Assembly (NCBI GenBank): GCA_031253835.1
Contig: JAIRVP010000015.1
Location: 182,762-246,761, forward strand
Source of the DNA: Burkholderia sp.
Lineage (GTDB): Bacteria > Pseudomonadota > Gammaproteobacteria > Burkholderiales > Burkholderiaceae
Reading direction: 5' to 3'
Length of the DNA stretch: 64,000 nt
This document shows positions 48,450 to 56,729 of the stretch, one piece after another; the stretch's first letter is position 1; each line of letters begins with the position of its first letter. A program made the translations under genes and the position numbers. A model generated the notes under the pieces. It had not been told where the DNA came from and ran no database searches. It saw only the letters and a program-made list of their open reading frames with translations.

Positions 48450-49928
48450 TTACCTCATGACGAACGGATTGGCTGTCTTCACACCCGTATTGATCCACAC
48501 ACTCTTCGTCTGCAGATACTCACGGATCGCGTCGATGCCGTTCTCGCGCCCGAGCCCGGAATCCTTGTACCCGCCGAACGGCGACATGTAGCTCACCGCG
48601 CGATAGCTGTTGACCCACACCATGCCGGCCTGGATGCGTTCCGCGACGCGCAGCGACCGGCCGATATCCTTGGTCCAGACACCCGAGCCCAGCCCGAAAC
48701 GAACGTCGTTCGCGATGCGTACCGCGTCGTCTTCATCCTTGAACTTGATGATCGACAGGATCGGGCCGAACACTTCTTCCTGCGCGATTCGCATGTCGTT
48801 GCGCACGTCGCCGAAAATCGTGGGCTCGACGAACCAGCCGTTGCCACACGCCTGGTCACTGCCGGGTTTGCCACCAAGCAGCAGCTTCGCGCCTTCTTCC
48901 TTCGCGATGTCGATGTACGCGAGCACCTTCTTGTATTGCGGACGGGTTGTCACTGGCCCGACCTGCGTCTCGAGCGATGCGGGATCACCCATCTTCGCAG
49001 TGCGGGCAAGTGCTAACAGGCGCTCGACGAACGAGTCGTAGATGCTTTCCTGAACCAGTAGCCGCGAGCCGGCGATGCAGGTTTGCCCCGTTGCCGCGAA
49101 GATCCCTGAAACGGCACCGTTTACTGCGTCGTCGAGATCAGCATCCTCGAAGACGATATTCGGCGACTTGCCGCCGAGCTCGAGGCTCACGTGCTTGAAT
49201 TGCCGTGCCGCGGCTTCGTTGATCGCGCGCCCGGTCGAATCGGCGCCCGTGAACGTGATCTTTTTGACGAGCGGATGCTCGACGAGCGGCGCACCGACAT
49301 CCGCACCGAACCCGGTGACGACGTTCACCACGCCCGGCGGGAAGCCGGCCTCTTCGAATAGTTTCGCGAACTCGATCGTCGACACCGATGTGAACTCGGA
49401 TGGCTTGATCACAACCGTGCAGCCGGCCGCGAGTGCCGGTGCGATCTTCCACGTGGCGAGCAGCAGCGGGGAGTTCCACGGTGTGATCGCAGCGACGACA
49501 CCGAGCGGCTCGTTGCGCGTGAAATTGAAATAGCCCTTCTTGTCGAGCGGAATCACCGCGCCCTGGATCTTGTCGGCCAGGCCGCCGAAGTAGTAGTACC
49601 ACTGCGGGATGTACTGGCACTGGCCATACATTTCGGCCATCAGCTTGCCATTGTCACGCACCTCGAGTTCGGCGAGCCGTTTCGCGTCGCGAGCGATCAG
49701 GTCGCCGACACGATGCAGCAGTTGGCCGCGCTGGCTCGGCGTCATTTGTGCCCACGGGCCGGACGTGAAGGCCGTGTGTGCGGCCTGGACGGCGCGGTCG
49801 ACGTCGGCGGCGGTGCCTTTCGCAACCGTTGCCCAAGGTTCGCCGGTGTACGGATTTTCTGTCTCGAACCATTCGCCGGATGACGACGGACTGTTTTGTC
49901 CGTCGATGACCATTTCAAAGCGTTCCAT
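48450..49928 (-). CDS. NAD(P)-dependent aldehyde dehydrogenase
   Basis: The 492-residue enzyme has the family marks: ITPWNSPLLLATWKIAPALAAG (Rossmann/Asn), SLELGGKSPNIVF (Glu) and GQTCIAGSRLLV (catalytic Cys). It oxidises an aldehyde to the acid. The start is ATG 49928 behind AGGAA; the frame runs open into the lyase gene and is not coding there. It is the last gene of the leftward operon, 19 bases after the lyase. In the pathway proposed here it would make the C5 dicarboxylate from its semialdehyde. Confidence 0.93.
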   Translation of the reverse strand: MERFEMVIDGQNSPSSSGEWFETENPYTGEPWATVAKGTAADVDRAVQAAHTAFTSGPWAQMTPSQRGQLLHRVGDLIARDAKRLAELEVRDNGKLMAEMYGQCQYIPQWYYYFGGLADKIQGAVIPLDKKGYFNFTRNEPLGVVAAITPWNSPLLLATWKIAPALAAGCTVVIKPSEFTSVSTIEFAKLFEEAGFPPGVVNVVTGFGADVGAPLVEHPLVKKITFTGADSTGRAINEAAARQFKHVSLELGGKSPNIVFEDADLDDAVNGAVSGIFAATGQTCIAGSRLLVQESIYDSFVERLLALARTAKMGDPASLETQVGPVTTRPQYKKVLAYIDIAKEEGAKLLLGGKPGSDQACGNGWFVEPTIFGDVRNDMRIAQEEVFGPILSIIKFKDEDDAVRIANDVRFGLGSGVWTKDIGRSLRVAERIQAGMVWVNSYRAVSYMSPFGGYKDSGLGRENGIDAIREYLQTKSVWINTGVKTANPFVMR

Positions 49929-49947
49929 CGTTCCTGTCTCCATTCGG

Positions 49948-50775
49948 TTAGGGCGCGACAACCGCACGTCGTTGCGATTCCGCGAGAATTTCCTGTGCCT
50001 TGAGAATGACCGGGCGATCGACCATGCGTCCGTCGACTGCGACGGCCGCGCCGTGCGATGCGGAGGCCGTATCGACAACCTTGCGCGCCCATTCGATCTC
50101 TTTTTCCGTCGGCAGGAACGCGGCATTGACTGCCTCGACCTGTTTCGGGTGAATGCAGAGCTTTGCGCCGAAGCCAAGCCGCTTCGCGCGAAGCGTGTCG
50201 CGCTCGATCTGTGCGGGATCATCCAGTGCGAGGCTCACACCGTCGACCGGCGGCAGCAAGTTGCCGAGGCGGGACGCCAGCACGATGTGCGACCGGAAGT
50301 ACAGTAACTGTTCGTCGTCGCCGTCGATCGACAGATCGAGCTGGAAGTCGATGTTGCCGAACACGAGGCGTGTCGTCAGTCGATGCTGGGCGATAGCGAC
50401 CACATTGCGGAAACCCTGCGCCGTTTCGATCATCGGTAGAACTTCAGTCGGCTTGCCGGCGAACTCACAGAGGAAGATGTCGTCGATGCGTTCGGTTTTC
50501 GGCAGCATGATCGTCTTGACGGACGGTGCGCGGCACAGCGCGATATCCTCGCGGAACCATTCACTGTTGACATCGTTGATGCGCACGGCGACCGGTGTGT
50601 CGTTGGTTGCCACCCACTCGGCAAGCGCGGCACGTGCGACCTTTTTTTCCGCGGGCGGCACCGCATCTTCGAGGTCGATCACAACGACGTCGACGCCCGA
50701 GGCGGCGGCCTTCGCGAAGCGATCCGGTCGATTACCGGGAACAAACAGATAGGAACGGGGTGCGAGCTCAGACAT
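49948..50775 (-). CDS. HpcH/HpaI-CitE-like lyase, probable (S)-citramalyl-CoA lyase
   Basis: The 275-residue TIM-barrel lyase of the CitE group has RSYLFVPGNRPDRF at the N-terminus, VVIDLEDAVPPAEK (Glu36, Asp37) and the CoA-site Arg65. Magnesium ligands Glu117 (LPMIETAQG) and Asp143 (GNIDFQLDLS) follow. Next to a class III CoA-transferase and a hotdog hydratase it fits the Ccl step, splitting citramalyl-CoA to pyruvate and acetyl-CoA. Its start overlaps the end of the MmgE/PrpD gene by 8 bases. Confidence 0.85.
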   Translation of the reverse strand: MSELAPRSYLFVPGNRPDRFAKAAASGVDVVVIDLEDAVPPAEKKVARAALAEWVATNDTPVAVRINDVNSEWFREDIALCRAPSVKTIMLPKTERIDDIFLCEFAGKPTEVLPMIETAQGFRNVVAIAQHRLTTRLVFGNIDFQLDLSIDGDDEQLLYFRSHIVLASRLGNLLPPVDGVSLALDDPAQIERDTLRAKRLGFGAKLCIHPKQVEAVNAAFLPTEKEIEWARKVVDTASASHGAAVAVDGRMVDRPVILKAQEILAESQRRAVVAP

Positions 50776-52144
50776 GTCGATTCTCCGGGTTTCGTGAGGC
50801 GAGCAGTGACGGAACGACCTTGGCGTCAGCGATGGCCCAGATCTTCCCGATCGATTCGGTTACTTCGGTTTCCGTTGCCGCGTCGGCGTACAGCGCGAGC
50901 GTGCGAACCTTGTGTTCCAGTTCAGCACGCGACAACGTGTTGCCGGGGTCGCCCTTCGGATCGTCGACGCGACCCTCCAGGGTGCGGCCGTCCTTCGTCG
51001 TCACGGTGACTTTTCCGATCCAGCGTGCCGGATAGGCGGAGTCGACTTCCGGGTCGAGTTCCATTCGAACCTTGTCGCGGAAGCGCGCGATGTCGGGCGA
51101 TGCGTAATGTGCGTCGAACTCGCGCACGCCGGCGTGCCCGTAGGCCGATACGAGGCCGAGCACCGTGCCCATCGAGAACTTCGCCTGATGGATCGTCTGC
51201 GGATTCACGACCGGCCCGAGGACGTCTATTGCGGCCTGATGAACATGCGTGACCACGCGTTCGATGTCGTCCGGCTTCAGCGCATTGCGCTCGATGATTT
51301 GCAGCAACGCGTCGGCGGCCGGATGGGTGTGTCGGCACGACGCGTGGTACTTGAACGAGGTTTCGGCCAGCGCCCAGCGTGTGCCGAGCCGATCAACCAG
51401 TTTGTCCGGGTACGTCTGGTCCGACATCCCCGCACCCATTCCCTTCTCGCCTTCGAGAATGTCTGCCGCGCCGGTGAAACCCTCTGCCGCGAGATAGGCC
51501 GCGAAAAGGCCGTTTGCTGCGGCCTTTGCTGTATGCAACTGTTTCGAATCTGCCGCATCCTTGAGGAATTGCCACAGACCCGCCGCTTGCGTACCGGCCG
51601 AACCGAACGCGTGCAGCATTTGTTCGCCGTCGAGGTTCAGCACGCGGCCGGCTGCCGCAGCGGCAGCAAGCGTGCCGACGGTACCAGTGGTATGAAACGT
51701 CTTGTAGTGGGAGCGGCCAAGGAATTCGCCGACCCGCACGCCGACTTCATAGCCCGCGACGCATGCGGTTAAGAACTCTTTTCCGCTGCGCCCGAGTGAT
51801 TGCGCGACGGCCAATGCGGCCGGAAAGACGACCGTGGCCGGATGCAATACCGAACTGTTGTGAAGATCGTCCTGCTCGGCAAAGTGCGAGGCGGCGGCAT
51901 TGACCAGCGCAGCGAAAAACGAGCTTGTCGTGCGCCGCGAAATCAGCACCTCGCACGGTCCGGATGCGGGCCCGAACTTGAACGCGAGCTCGTGGATGGT
52001 TTCCACCGGGCGGGCGCCACGGCCCGCGAGTGCCGAGCCGTACCAGTCGAGGAAAAGGTCTTCCGTGCGACGAATCACGTCGACGGGAATCTGGTCGAAG
52101 CGGAGTTGTGCCGCGAAGTTCGCGAGAGTTTGGGTGTGGGTCAT
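50768..52144 (-). CDS. MmgE/PrpD family protein
   Basis: The 458-residue protein belongs to the family of 2-methylcitrate dehydratase and cis-aconitate decarboxylase. Seen are RTEDLFLDWYGSALAGRG, then ASHFAEQDDLHNSSVLHPATVVFPAALA with the substrate-site Asp-Asp-x-His, and FKYHASCRHTHPAADALLQI. The Pseudomonas itaconate locus carries a member in the same place, where its reaction is not settled. A hydro-lyase, an isomerase or a decarboxylase step on a C5-C6 di- or tricarboxylate is possible. Confidence 0.88.
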   Translation of the reverse strand: MTHTQTLANFAAQLRFDQIPVDVIRRTEDLFLDWYGSALAGRGARPVETIHELAFKFGPASGPCEVLISRRTTSSFFAALVNAAASHFAEQDDLHNSSVLHPATVVFPAALAVAQSLGRSGKEFLTACVAGYEVGVRVGEFLGRSHYKTFHTTGTVGTLAAAAAAGRVLNLDGEQMLHAFGSAGTQAAGLWQFLKDAADSKQLHTAKAAANGLFAAYLAAEGFTGAADILEGEKGMGAGMSDQTYPDKLVDRLGTRWALAETSFKYHASCRHTHPAADALLQIIERNALKPDDIERVVTHVHQAAIDVLGPVVNPQTIHQAKFSMGTVLGLVSAYGHAGVREFDAHYASPDIARFRDKVRMELDPEVDSAYPARWIGKVTVTTKDGRTLEGRVDDPKGDPGNTLSRAELEHKVRTLALYADAATETEVTESIGKIWAIADAKVVPSLLASRNPENRHV

Positions 52145-52168
52145 GTTCGAGTCGCTTGCGGTTGCGGG

Positions 52169-53347
52169 TTAGATCACGCGCGCGTCGCGCCATCTGCGAA
52201 CGTCTGCGTCGGTGAAACCGAGTTCGTGGAGAAGTGCATGGGTGTGTTGCCCCAGGGCGGGGACGGCATCCATGCGAACGTCTTCTGCGTGATCGACGCC
52301 GGGCGGAAGGAGCGCCGGGATGCGGCCGGCAGGAGAATCGATTTCGACCCACCGGTTGCGCGCGCGCAGCTGCGGATGCGCCCAGACGTCGGCCATTTCG
52401 TTCATGTGGGCATTGGCGATCTGCGCGGTGTCGAGTCGATCAACTACTTCCGTAGCAGTGAGTTTCGAGAATGCATCGACGATAATCGCGCACAGCGCAT
52501 CGCGTGACGCCACGCGCTTCGCATTCGAGTTGAAGCGAGGATCTTCCGCCAGTTGCGGTACGTGAAGGACGTGCTCGCAGAATGCGGCCCATTCACGCTC
52601 GTTCTGCAGGCCGAGCATCACCGACTTACCGTCTCCGGCCAGGAAGGGGCCGTACGGATAGATCGTGGCGTGTGCCGCGCCTGCCCGAGGGGGCGGCGAT
52701 GCACCGTCGAAGGCGTAGTACATTGGATAGTTCATCCATTCGACCATGCTTTCGAGCATCGAGACGTCGATCTGTTTGCCGAGCCCGCTCTTGGATCGCT
52801 CGAGGAGTGCTGCCAGGATATTCGTGTACGCGTACATGCCAGCGGCAATATCGGCTATCGAACAGCCCGCTTTTGCCGGCGAATCGGGGCCACCCGTCAC
52901 GGACAGAAAACCGGATTCGCTCTGGATCAGCAGGTCGTAGGCCTTCTTGTCGCGATACGGACCGTCCGGCCCATAGCCGGAGATGTTGCAAACGATCAGC
53001 CCAGGATGAGACGCATGCAACGCGTCGTAGGACAGGCCGAGGCGCGCGGCCGCACCGGGCGCGAGGTTTTGCACGAGCACGTCGGCGTCTGCGAGCAGTT
53101 TTCCGAGTACAGTCTTGGCATCCGGCGCCTTCACGTCGAGCGTCAGGCTTTCCTTCGAACGGTTGCACCAGACAAAATGCGATGCTTCGCCGTTCACGCG
53201 TTCGTCATAGGCTCGTGCGAAATCGCCCACTCCAGGACGCTCGACCTTGATGACGCGTGCGCCGAGATCGGCGAGCTGCCGTGTGCAGAAGGGTGCCGCG
53301 ATCGCGTGCTCGAGCGTGACGACCTTGATGCCGGTCAGTGGTTTCAT
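52169..53347 (-). CDS. Class III (CaiB/BaiF) CoA-transferase, probable itaconate CoA-transferase
   Basis: The 392-residue CoA-transferase has KPLTGIKVVTLEHAIAAPFCTRQLADLGARVIKVE at the N-terminus. The catalytic Asp166 lies in CSIADIAAGMYAYTNILAAL. It moves CoA from a donor such as succinyl-CoA to a dicarboxylate. Between the dehydrogenase and MmgE/PrpD genes it matches the RipA/Ict position of itaconate loci. The spacing of 9 bases to the upstream dehydrogenase gene implies one operon. Confidence 0.88.
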   Translation of the reverse strand: MKPLTGIKVVTLEHAIAAPFCTRQLADLGARVIKVERPGVGDFARAYDERVNGEASHFVWCNRSKESLTLDVKAPDAKTVLGKLLADADVLVQNLAPGAAARLGLSYDALHASHPGLIVCNISGYGPDGPYRDKKAYDLLIQSESGFLSVTGGPDSPAKAGCSIADIAAGMYAYTNILAALLERSKSGLGKQIDVSMLESMVEWMNYPMYYAFDGASPPPRAGAAHATIYPYGPFLAGDGKSVMLGLQNEREWAAFCEHVLHVPQLAEDPRFNSNAKRVASRDALCAIIVDAFSKLTATEVVDRLDTAQIANAHMNEMADVWAHPQLRARNRWVEIDSPAGRIPALLPPGVDHAEDVRMDAVPALGQHTHALLHELGFTDADVRRWRDARVI

Positions 53348-53356
53348 GGCGCGCTC

Positions 53357-54517
53357 CTAGAAAGATCGCGGCAGACCGAGCAGATGCTCGGCGACGTACG
53401 ACAGGATCAGGTTCGTCGAGATCGGTGCAACCTGATACAGGCGCGTCTCGCGGAACTTGCGCTCGACGTCGTATTCGTTCGCGAAGCCGAACCCGCCGTG
53501 GAATTGCAGGCACGCATTCGCTGCCTCCCACGATGCGTCGGCCGCAAGCAGCTTGGCCATGTTGGCTTGCGCGCCGGCCGGCTGCTTTGCATCGAACAGC
53601 TCGCATGCCTTGTAGCGCATCAGGCTCGCGGCCTCGACGTTCACGTAGGCTCGCGCGATCGGGAACTGTACGCCCTGGTTCTGACCGATCGGCCGGCCGA
53701 ACACGACACGTTCCTTCACGTACTTCGAGACCTTGTCGAGGAACCAGTACCCGTCACCGATGCATTCGGCCGCGATCAGCGTCCGTTCGGCATTCAGGCC
53801 GTCCAGGATGTACTTGAAGCCCTTGCCCTCTTCGCCAATCAGGTTTTCGGCGGGAATCTCGAGGTTGTCGAAGAACAATTCATTCGTCTCGTGATTCACC
53901 ATGTTCGGGATCGGGCGCACCGTCATGCCGTTGCCGATTGCCTCGCGAAGATCGACGAGGAAAATCGACATACCTTCGGATTTCTTCACTACCTGGTCGA
54001 TCGGCGTCGTACGAGCCAGCAGAATCATCAGATCGGAATGCTGGACGCGCGAGATCCAGACCTTCTGTCCGTTGACGACGTAGCGATCGCCCTTGCGAAT
54101 TGCCGTCGTCTTTAGCTTCGTCGTGTCGGTGCCCGTCGTGGGTTCGGTCACGCCCATCGATTGCAATCGGAGCTTGCCGCTGGCGATCTGAGGCAGATAC
54201 TTCGACTTCTGCTCGTCAGAGCCGTGGCGCAGCAGCGTGCCCATGTTGTACATCTGACCGTGGCAAGCCCCCGAGTTGCCGCCGCTGCGATTGATTTCCT
54301 CCATGATCACCGATGCCTCGGTCAGGCCGAGACCGGATCCGCCGTATTCCTGCGGAATCAGGGCGGCAAGCCAACCTGCATCGGTCAGCGCCTGGACGAA
54401 GGCCTCCGGGTATGCGCGCTCCTCGTCGATCTTGCGGAAATACTCCGGCGGGAAGTTCGAACACAGGTCGCGGATGGCTTCGCGAATCTCTTGGTGCGGT
54501 GCGGCGATATCCAACAC
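53357..54517 (-). CDS. Acyl-CoA dehydrogenase, isovaleryl-type active site
   Basis: The 386-residue flavoenzyme has LIPQEYGGSGLG and the FAD strand SMGVTEPTTGTDTT. The usual catalytic Glu of medium-chain enzymes (EGT near residue 370) is absent, with LYQVAPIST there. A Glu stands at 244 in the helix LNAERTLIAA, as in isovaleryl-CoA dehydrogenase. That position goes with branched substrates, for example methylsuccinyl-CoA. It would feed electrons to ETF, whose genes lie at 63176. The counterpart is present in the Pseudomonas itaconate locus. Confidence 0.9.
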   Translation of the reverse strand: MLDIAAPHQEIREAIRDLCSNFPPEYFRKIDEERAYPEAFVQALTDAGWLAALIPQEYGGSGLGLTEASVIMEEINRSGGNSGACHGQMYNMGTLLRHGSDEQKSKYLPQIASGKLRLQSMGVTEPTTGTDTTKLKTTAIRKGDRYVVNGQKVWISRVQHSDLMILLARTTPIDQVVKKSEGMSIFLVDLREAIGNGMTVRPIPNMVNHETNELFFDNLEIPAENLIGEEGKGFKYILDGLNAERTLIAAECIGDGYWFLDKVSKYVKERVVFGRPIGQNQGVQFPIARAYVNVEAASLMRYKACELFDAKQPAGAQANMAKLLAADASWEAANACLQFHGGFGFANEYDVERKFRETRLYQVAPISTNLILSYVAEHLLGLPRSF

Positions 54518-54529
54518 GTGAATCTCCTC

Positions 54530-55405
54530 TTAGTTTCCTTTGGCGGGTTGGGCTTCAGTCAGCGTCACGCGCCCATCGACGCATAACCGACCACGGGCGC
54601 TTTCCGCCCAGATGCGGATCTCGGGCGACGCCGGGTCGTGAGCCGCGCACACGTAGAACGGTTCGTTGTCGAAAAGCGGGCCGATTGCCTTGAATGAAAA
54701 TCCGGCGATCTGTGCGTGCGGCAGGTTGCGGCGTACCAGCTCGATGAGCAGCGTGGCGGTCAGTGGACCGTGAACGACCAGTGCGGGATACCCTTCCTGC
54801 TCGGTAGCGTACGAACGGTCGTAGTGGATCCTGTGGCCGTTGTAGGTCACGGCCGAATAGCGGAACAGCAGCACGGGATCGGGAACGATCAGGCGCCGCC
54901 ACGTGCCGTCGCTTGGTGCGTCCAGTCCGCTATCTGGCGAGCTAGGTACCCGAGGTGCGTCGCGGTAGACGATGTCCTGCTCTTCAGACAGCAACGGGCC
55001 GTCGAGATCTTCGAGCTGATGGCGAACACGAACGAACACCAGCTGTCCGCTGCGCCCATCTTTCACTCCAACATCGACGATCTGCGAGGTTCGAGTGACG
55101 TCGTGGCCGATTCGAATCGGACGTTCGAATTGCACCCGGCTGCCGGCCCACATGCGGCGCGGCAACGGTACGGGTGGCAGGAACCCGCCGCGTGTAGGGT
55201 GTCCGTCGACGCCGACGTGCGCCTGACGAGCAATGGCGGGAAAGAGCGCCCAGTGCCAAAGCGGCGGAAGCGCATCGCCAGGTTCGAGCGTTGCTTCGTG
55301 ATTGAGCAACGCGGCGAGCTGCGCGACGAGTCGAGGCGAGACGGTTTCGCGATCGGTTTGCGTGCGCCCGATCCAGTTGCGAAGGTTGTCGAATTCTGCG
55401 GACAT
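54530..55405 (-). CDS. MaoC-type hydratase, probable itaconyl/mesaconyl-CoA hydratase
   Basis: The 291-residue double-hotdog protein has an N-terminal FAS1-like dehydratase half (about residues 10-150) and a C-terminal MaoC half. The catalytic helix SAVTYNGHRIHYDRSYA lies about residues 184-200, followed by PALVVHGPLTATLL. It should add water to itaconyl-CoA or mesaconyl-CoA to give citramalyl-CoA (the Ich/RipB step). The start is at MSAEFDNLRNW. It is the first enzyme gene of the leftward operon, 95 bases after the LysR gene. Confidence 0.85.
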   Translation of the reverse strand: MSAEFDNLRNWIGRTQTDRETVSPRLVAQLAALLNHEATLEPGDALPPLWHWALFPAIARQAHVGVDGHPTRGGFLPPVPLPRRMWAGSRVQFERPIRIGHDVTRTSQIVDVGVKDGRSGQLVFVRVRHQLEDLDGPLLSEEQDIVYRDAPRVPSSPDSGLDAPSDGTWRRLIVPDPVLLFRYSAVTYNGHRIHYDRSYATEQEGYPALVVHGPLTATLLIELVRRNLPHAQIAGFSFKAIGPLFDNEPFYVCAAHDPASPEIRIWAESARGRLCVDGRVTLTEAQPAKGN

Positions 55406-55500
55406 GTCGTCGGTTTTCCAAAATGCGTCGTTGCTGCAAGAGTGACGCACCGGACTGCCGACGACAATTTGTGCTTCGGAAACGGGGCTTTAAGTGGTGT

Positions 55501-56442
55501 TTAAGGTGCCACAGCGACCTGAACGGCATTGTGAATGTGGTCGTCGTCCTGGGCTTTGCCGGTGAGCTGGTCGACCAGTTCGCGCGTGAAGGATGGCAAC
55601 AGATCGAGGCTGCGTATGCAGATCAGCAAGTTGCGGGTTGCCCAGTCGTCCTCGATAGATACGAGCTTGACGTTCATGAGCCGCGCATACCGTGCCGCCG
55701 AAGAGAATGGCAGCACACCGATCCCTACGTTCGCCTCGACCATTCGGCACAGTGCTTCGAAGTTGCCTACTTCGATCCGCACCTGAAGTGTCTTGTGAAG
55801 ATCGTTGACGACTCGATTGAGGAAGGTGTGGATCGCGCTCGCTTCTGGGAGCCCGATGAAGTCGAAGCCCGTGGTCTCGGCGAAGGGGATCGATTGGTGG
55901 TCGGCCAGCGGATGCGACGGATGGACGGCGAGGATCAGTTTGTCCCTGCGATAGGGCAGCGTCATCAGCGATTCGGTCCTGACCTCTCCCGCCACGATGC
56001 CGACGTCCGCCCACCCTTCGCTGATCGCGCGGACGATATCGTGGCTCAGTCTTTCCTTCAAACCGATGTTGACGTCCGGGTGGGTTGCAAGAAAGTCCCG
56101 CAGGTCGTTAGGCAGGAACTCCGTTGTCGCGGTGGTATTGGCGAACAATCGGATGTGACCCTTGATGCCGCGCGCGTACTCCTGCATGTCGCCGCGCAAG
56201 TTTTCGAGTTGTGACAGCACGAGCCGCGCGTGATGCAGGAACGCCTGCCCGGGAGGGGTAAGTGTCACACCCTGACTCGTCCGGAACAGCAGCTTGGAGC
56301 CCATGCTCTCTTCGAGATTCTTGATGCGTGTGCTTGCGGCGGGTACCGACATGCACGAGCGCTCAGCGCCGCGTGTCAGGCTGTTCGTTTCCGCGATGGC
56401 GCTCATCAGGCGGAGATCGACCAGATCGAAATGCATTCCCAT
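55501..56442 (-). CDS. LysR-family transcriptional regulator
   Basis: The 313-residue protein has the N-terminal helix-turn-helix (about residues 8-65: LRLMSAIAETNSLTRGAERS with MSVPAASTRIKNLEE) and a periplasmic-binding-like effector domain (about 92-300). It sits just upstream of the hydratase gene on the same strand and diverges from the P5C-dehydrogenase-like gene, so it may control both sides. The effector is likely a pathway acid or its CoA ester. Confidence 0.92.
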   Translation of the reverse strand: MGMHFDLVDLRLMSAIAETNSLTRGAERSCMSVPAASTRIKNLEESMGSKLLFRTSQGVTLTPPGQAFLHHARLVLSQLENLRGDMQEYARGIKGHIRLFANTTATTEFLPNDLRDFLATHPDVNIGLKERLSHDIVRAISEGWADVGIVAGEVRTESLMTLPYRRDKLILAVHPSHPLADHQSIPFAETTGFDFIGLPEASAIHTFLNRVVNDLHKTLQVRIEVGNFEALCRMVEANVGIGVLPFSSAARYARLMNVKLVSIEDDWATRNLLICIRSLDLLPSFTRELVDQLTGKAQDDDHIHNAVQVAVAP

Positions 56443-56494
56443 GATTTGCCTCTTTGCTTTGGCGTGCCGATGAGCGAATCATAGCAACAGGAAA

Positions 56495-56507
56495 AAATCC
56501 GCAAAAG
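56495..56507 (+). promoter_or_regulatory. AAATCCGCAAAAG motif, variant copy
   Basis: A near copy (shared TCCGCAAAA) of the AAATTCCGCAAAAT motif, in the divergent gap 53 bases before the LysR start. It could be a second half of the same operator region. Confidence 0.4.
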
Positions 56508-56603
56508 TAAGGAATCTATCTACGGGCTTATATTTCCGTGCGAACCCTATAAATTAGTGGACATAGAGGTCGAATTGCGTGATGTCAGAGATTTGACTAT
56601 GCG

Positions 56604-56617
56604 AAATTCCGCAAAAT
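56604..56617 (+). promoter_or_regulatory. AAATTCCGCAAAAT motif, copy 2
   Basis: Exact copy of the motif at 46120-46133. It lies in the 287-base gap between the divergent LysR and aldehyde dehydrogenase genes, 112 bases before the latter. Confidence 0.55.
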
Positions 56618-56729
56618 AATCTCGACGCAAATCAAGACGGCTCGTTTTCGTCGATCGACAATCCGCTCAACGTCGGGGGAGCGCAATGAGGTCCTCCGTC
56701 GATCCGACTGCCCTCTACAGGAGATAGCG

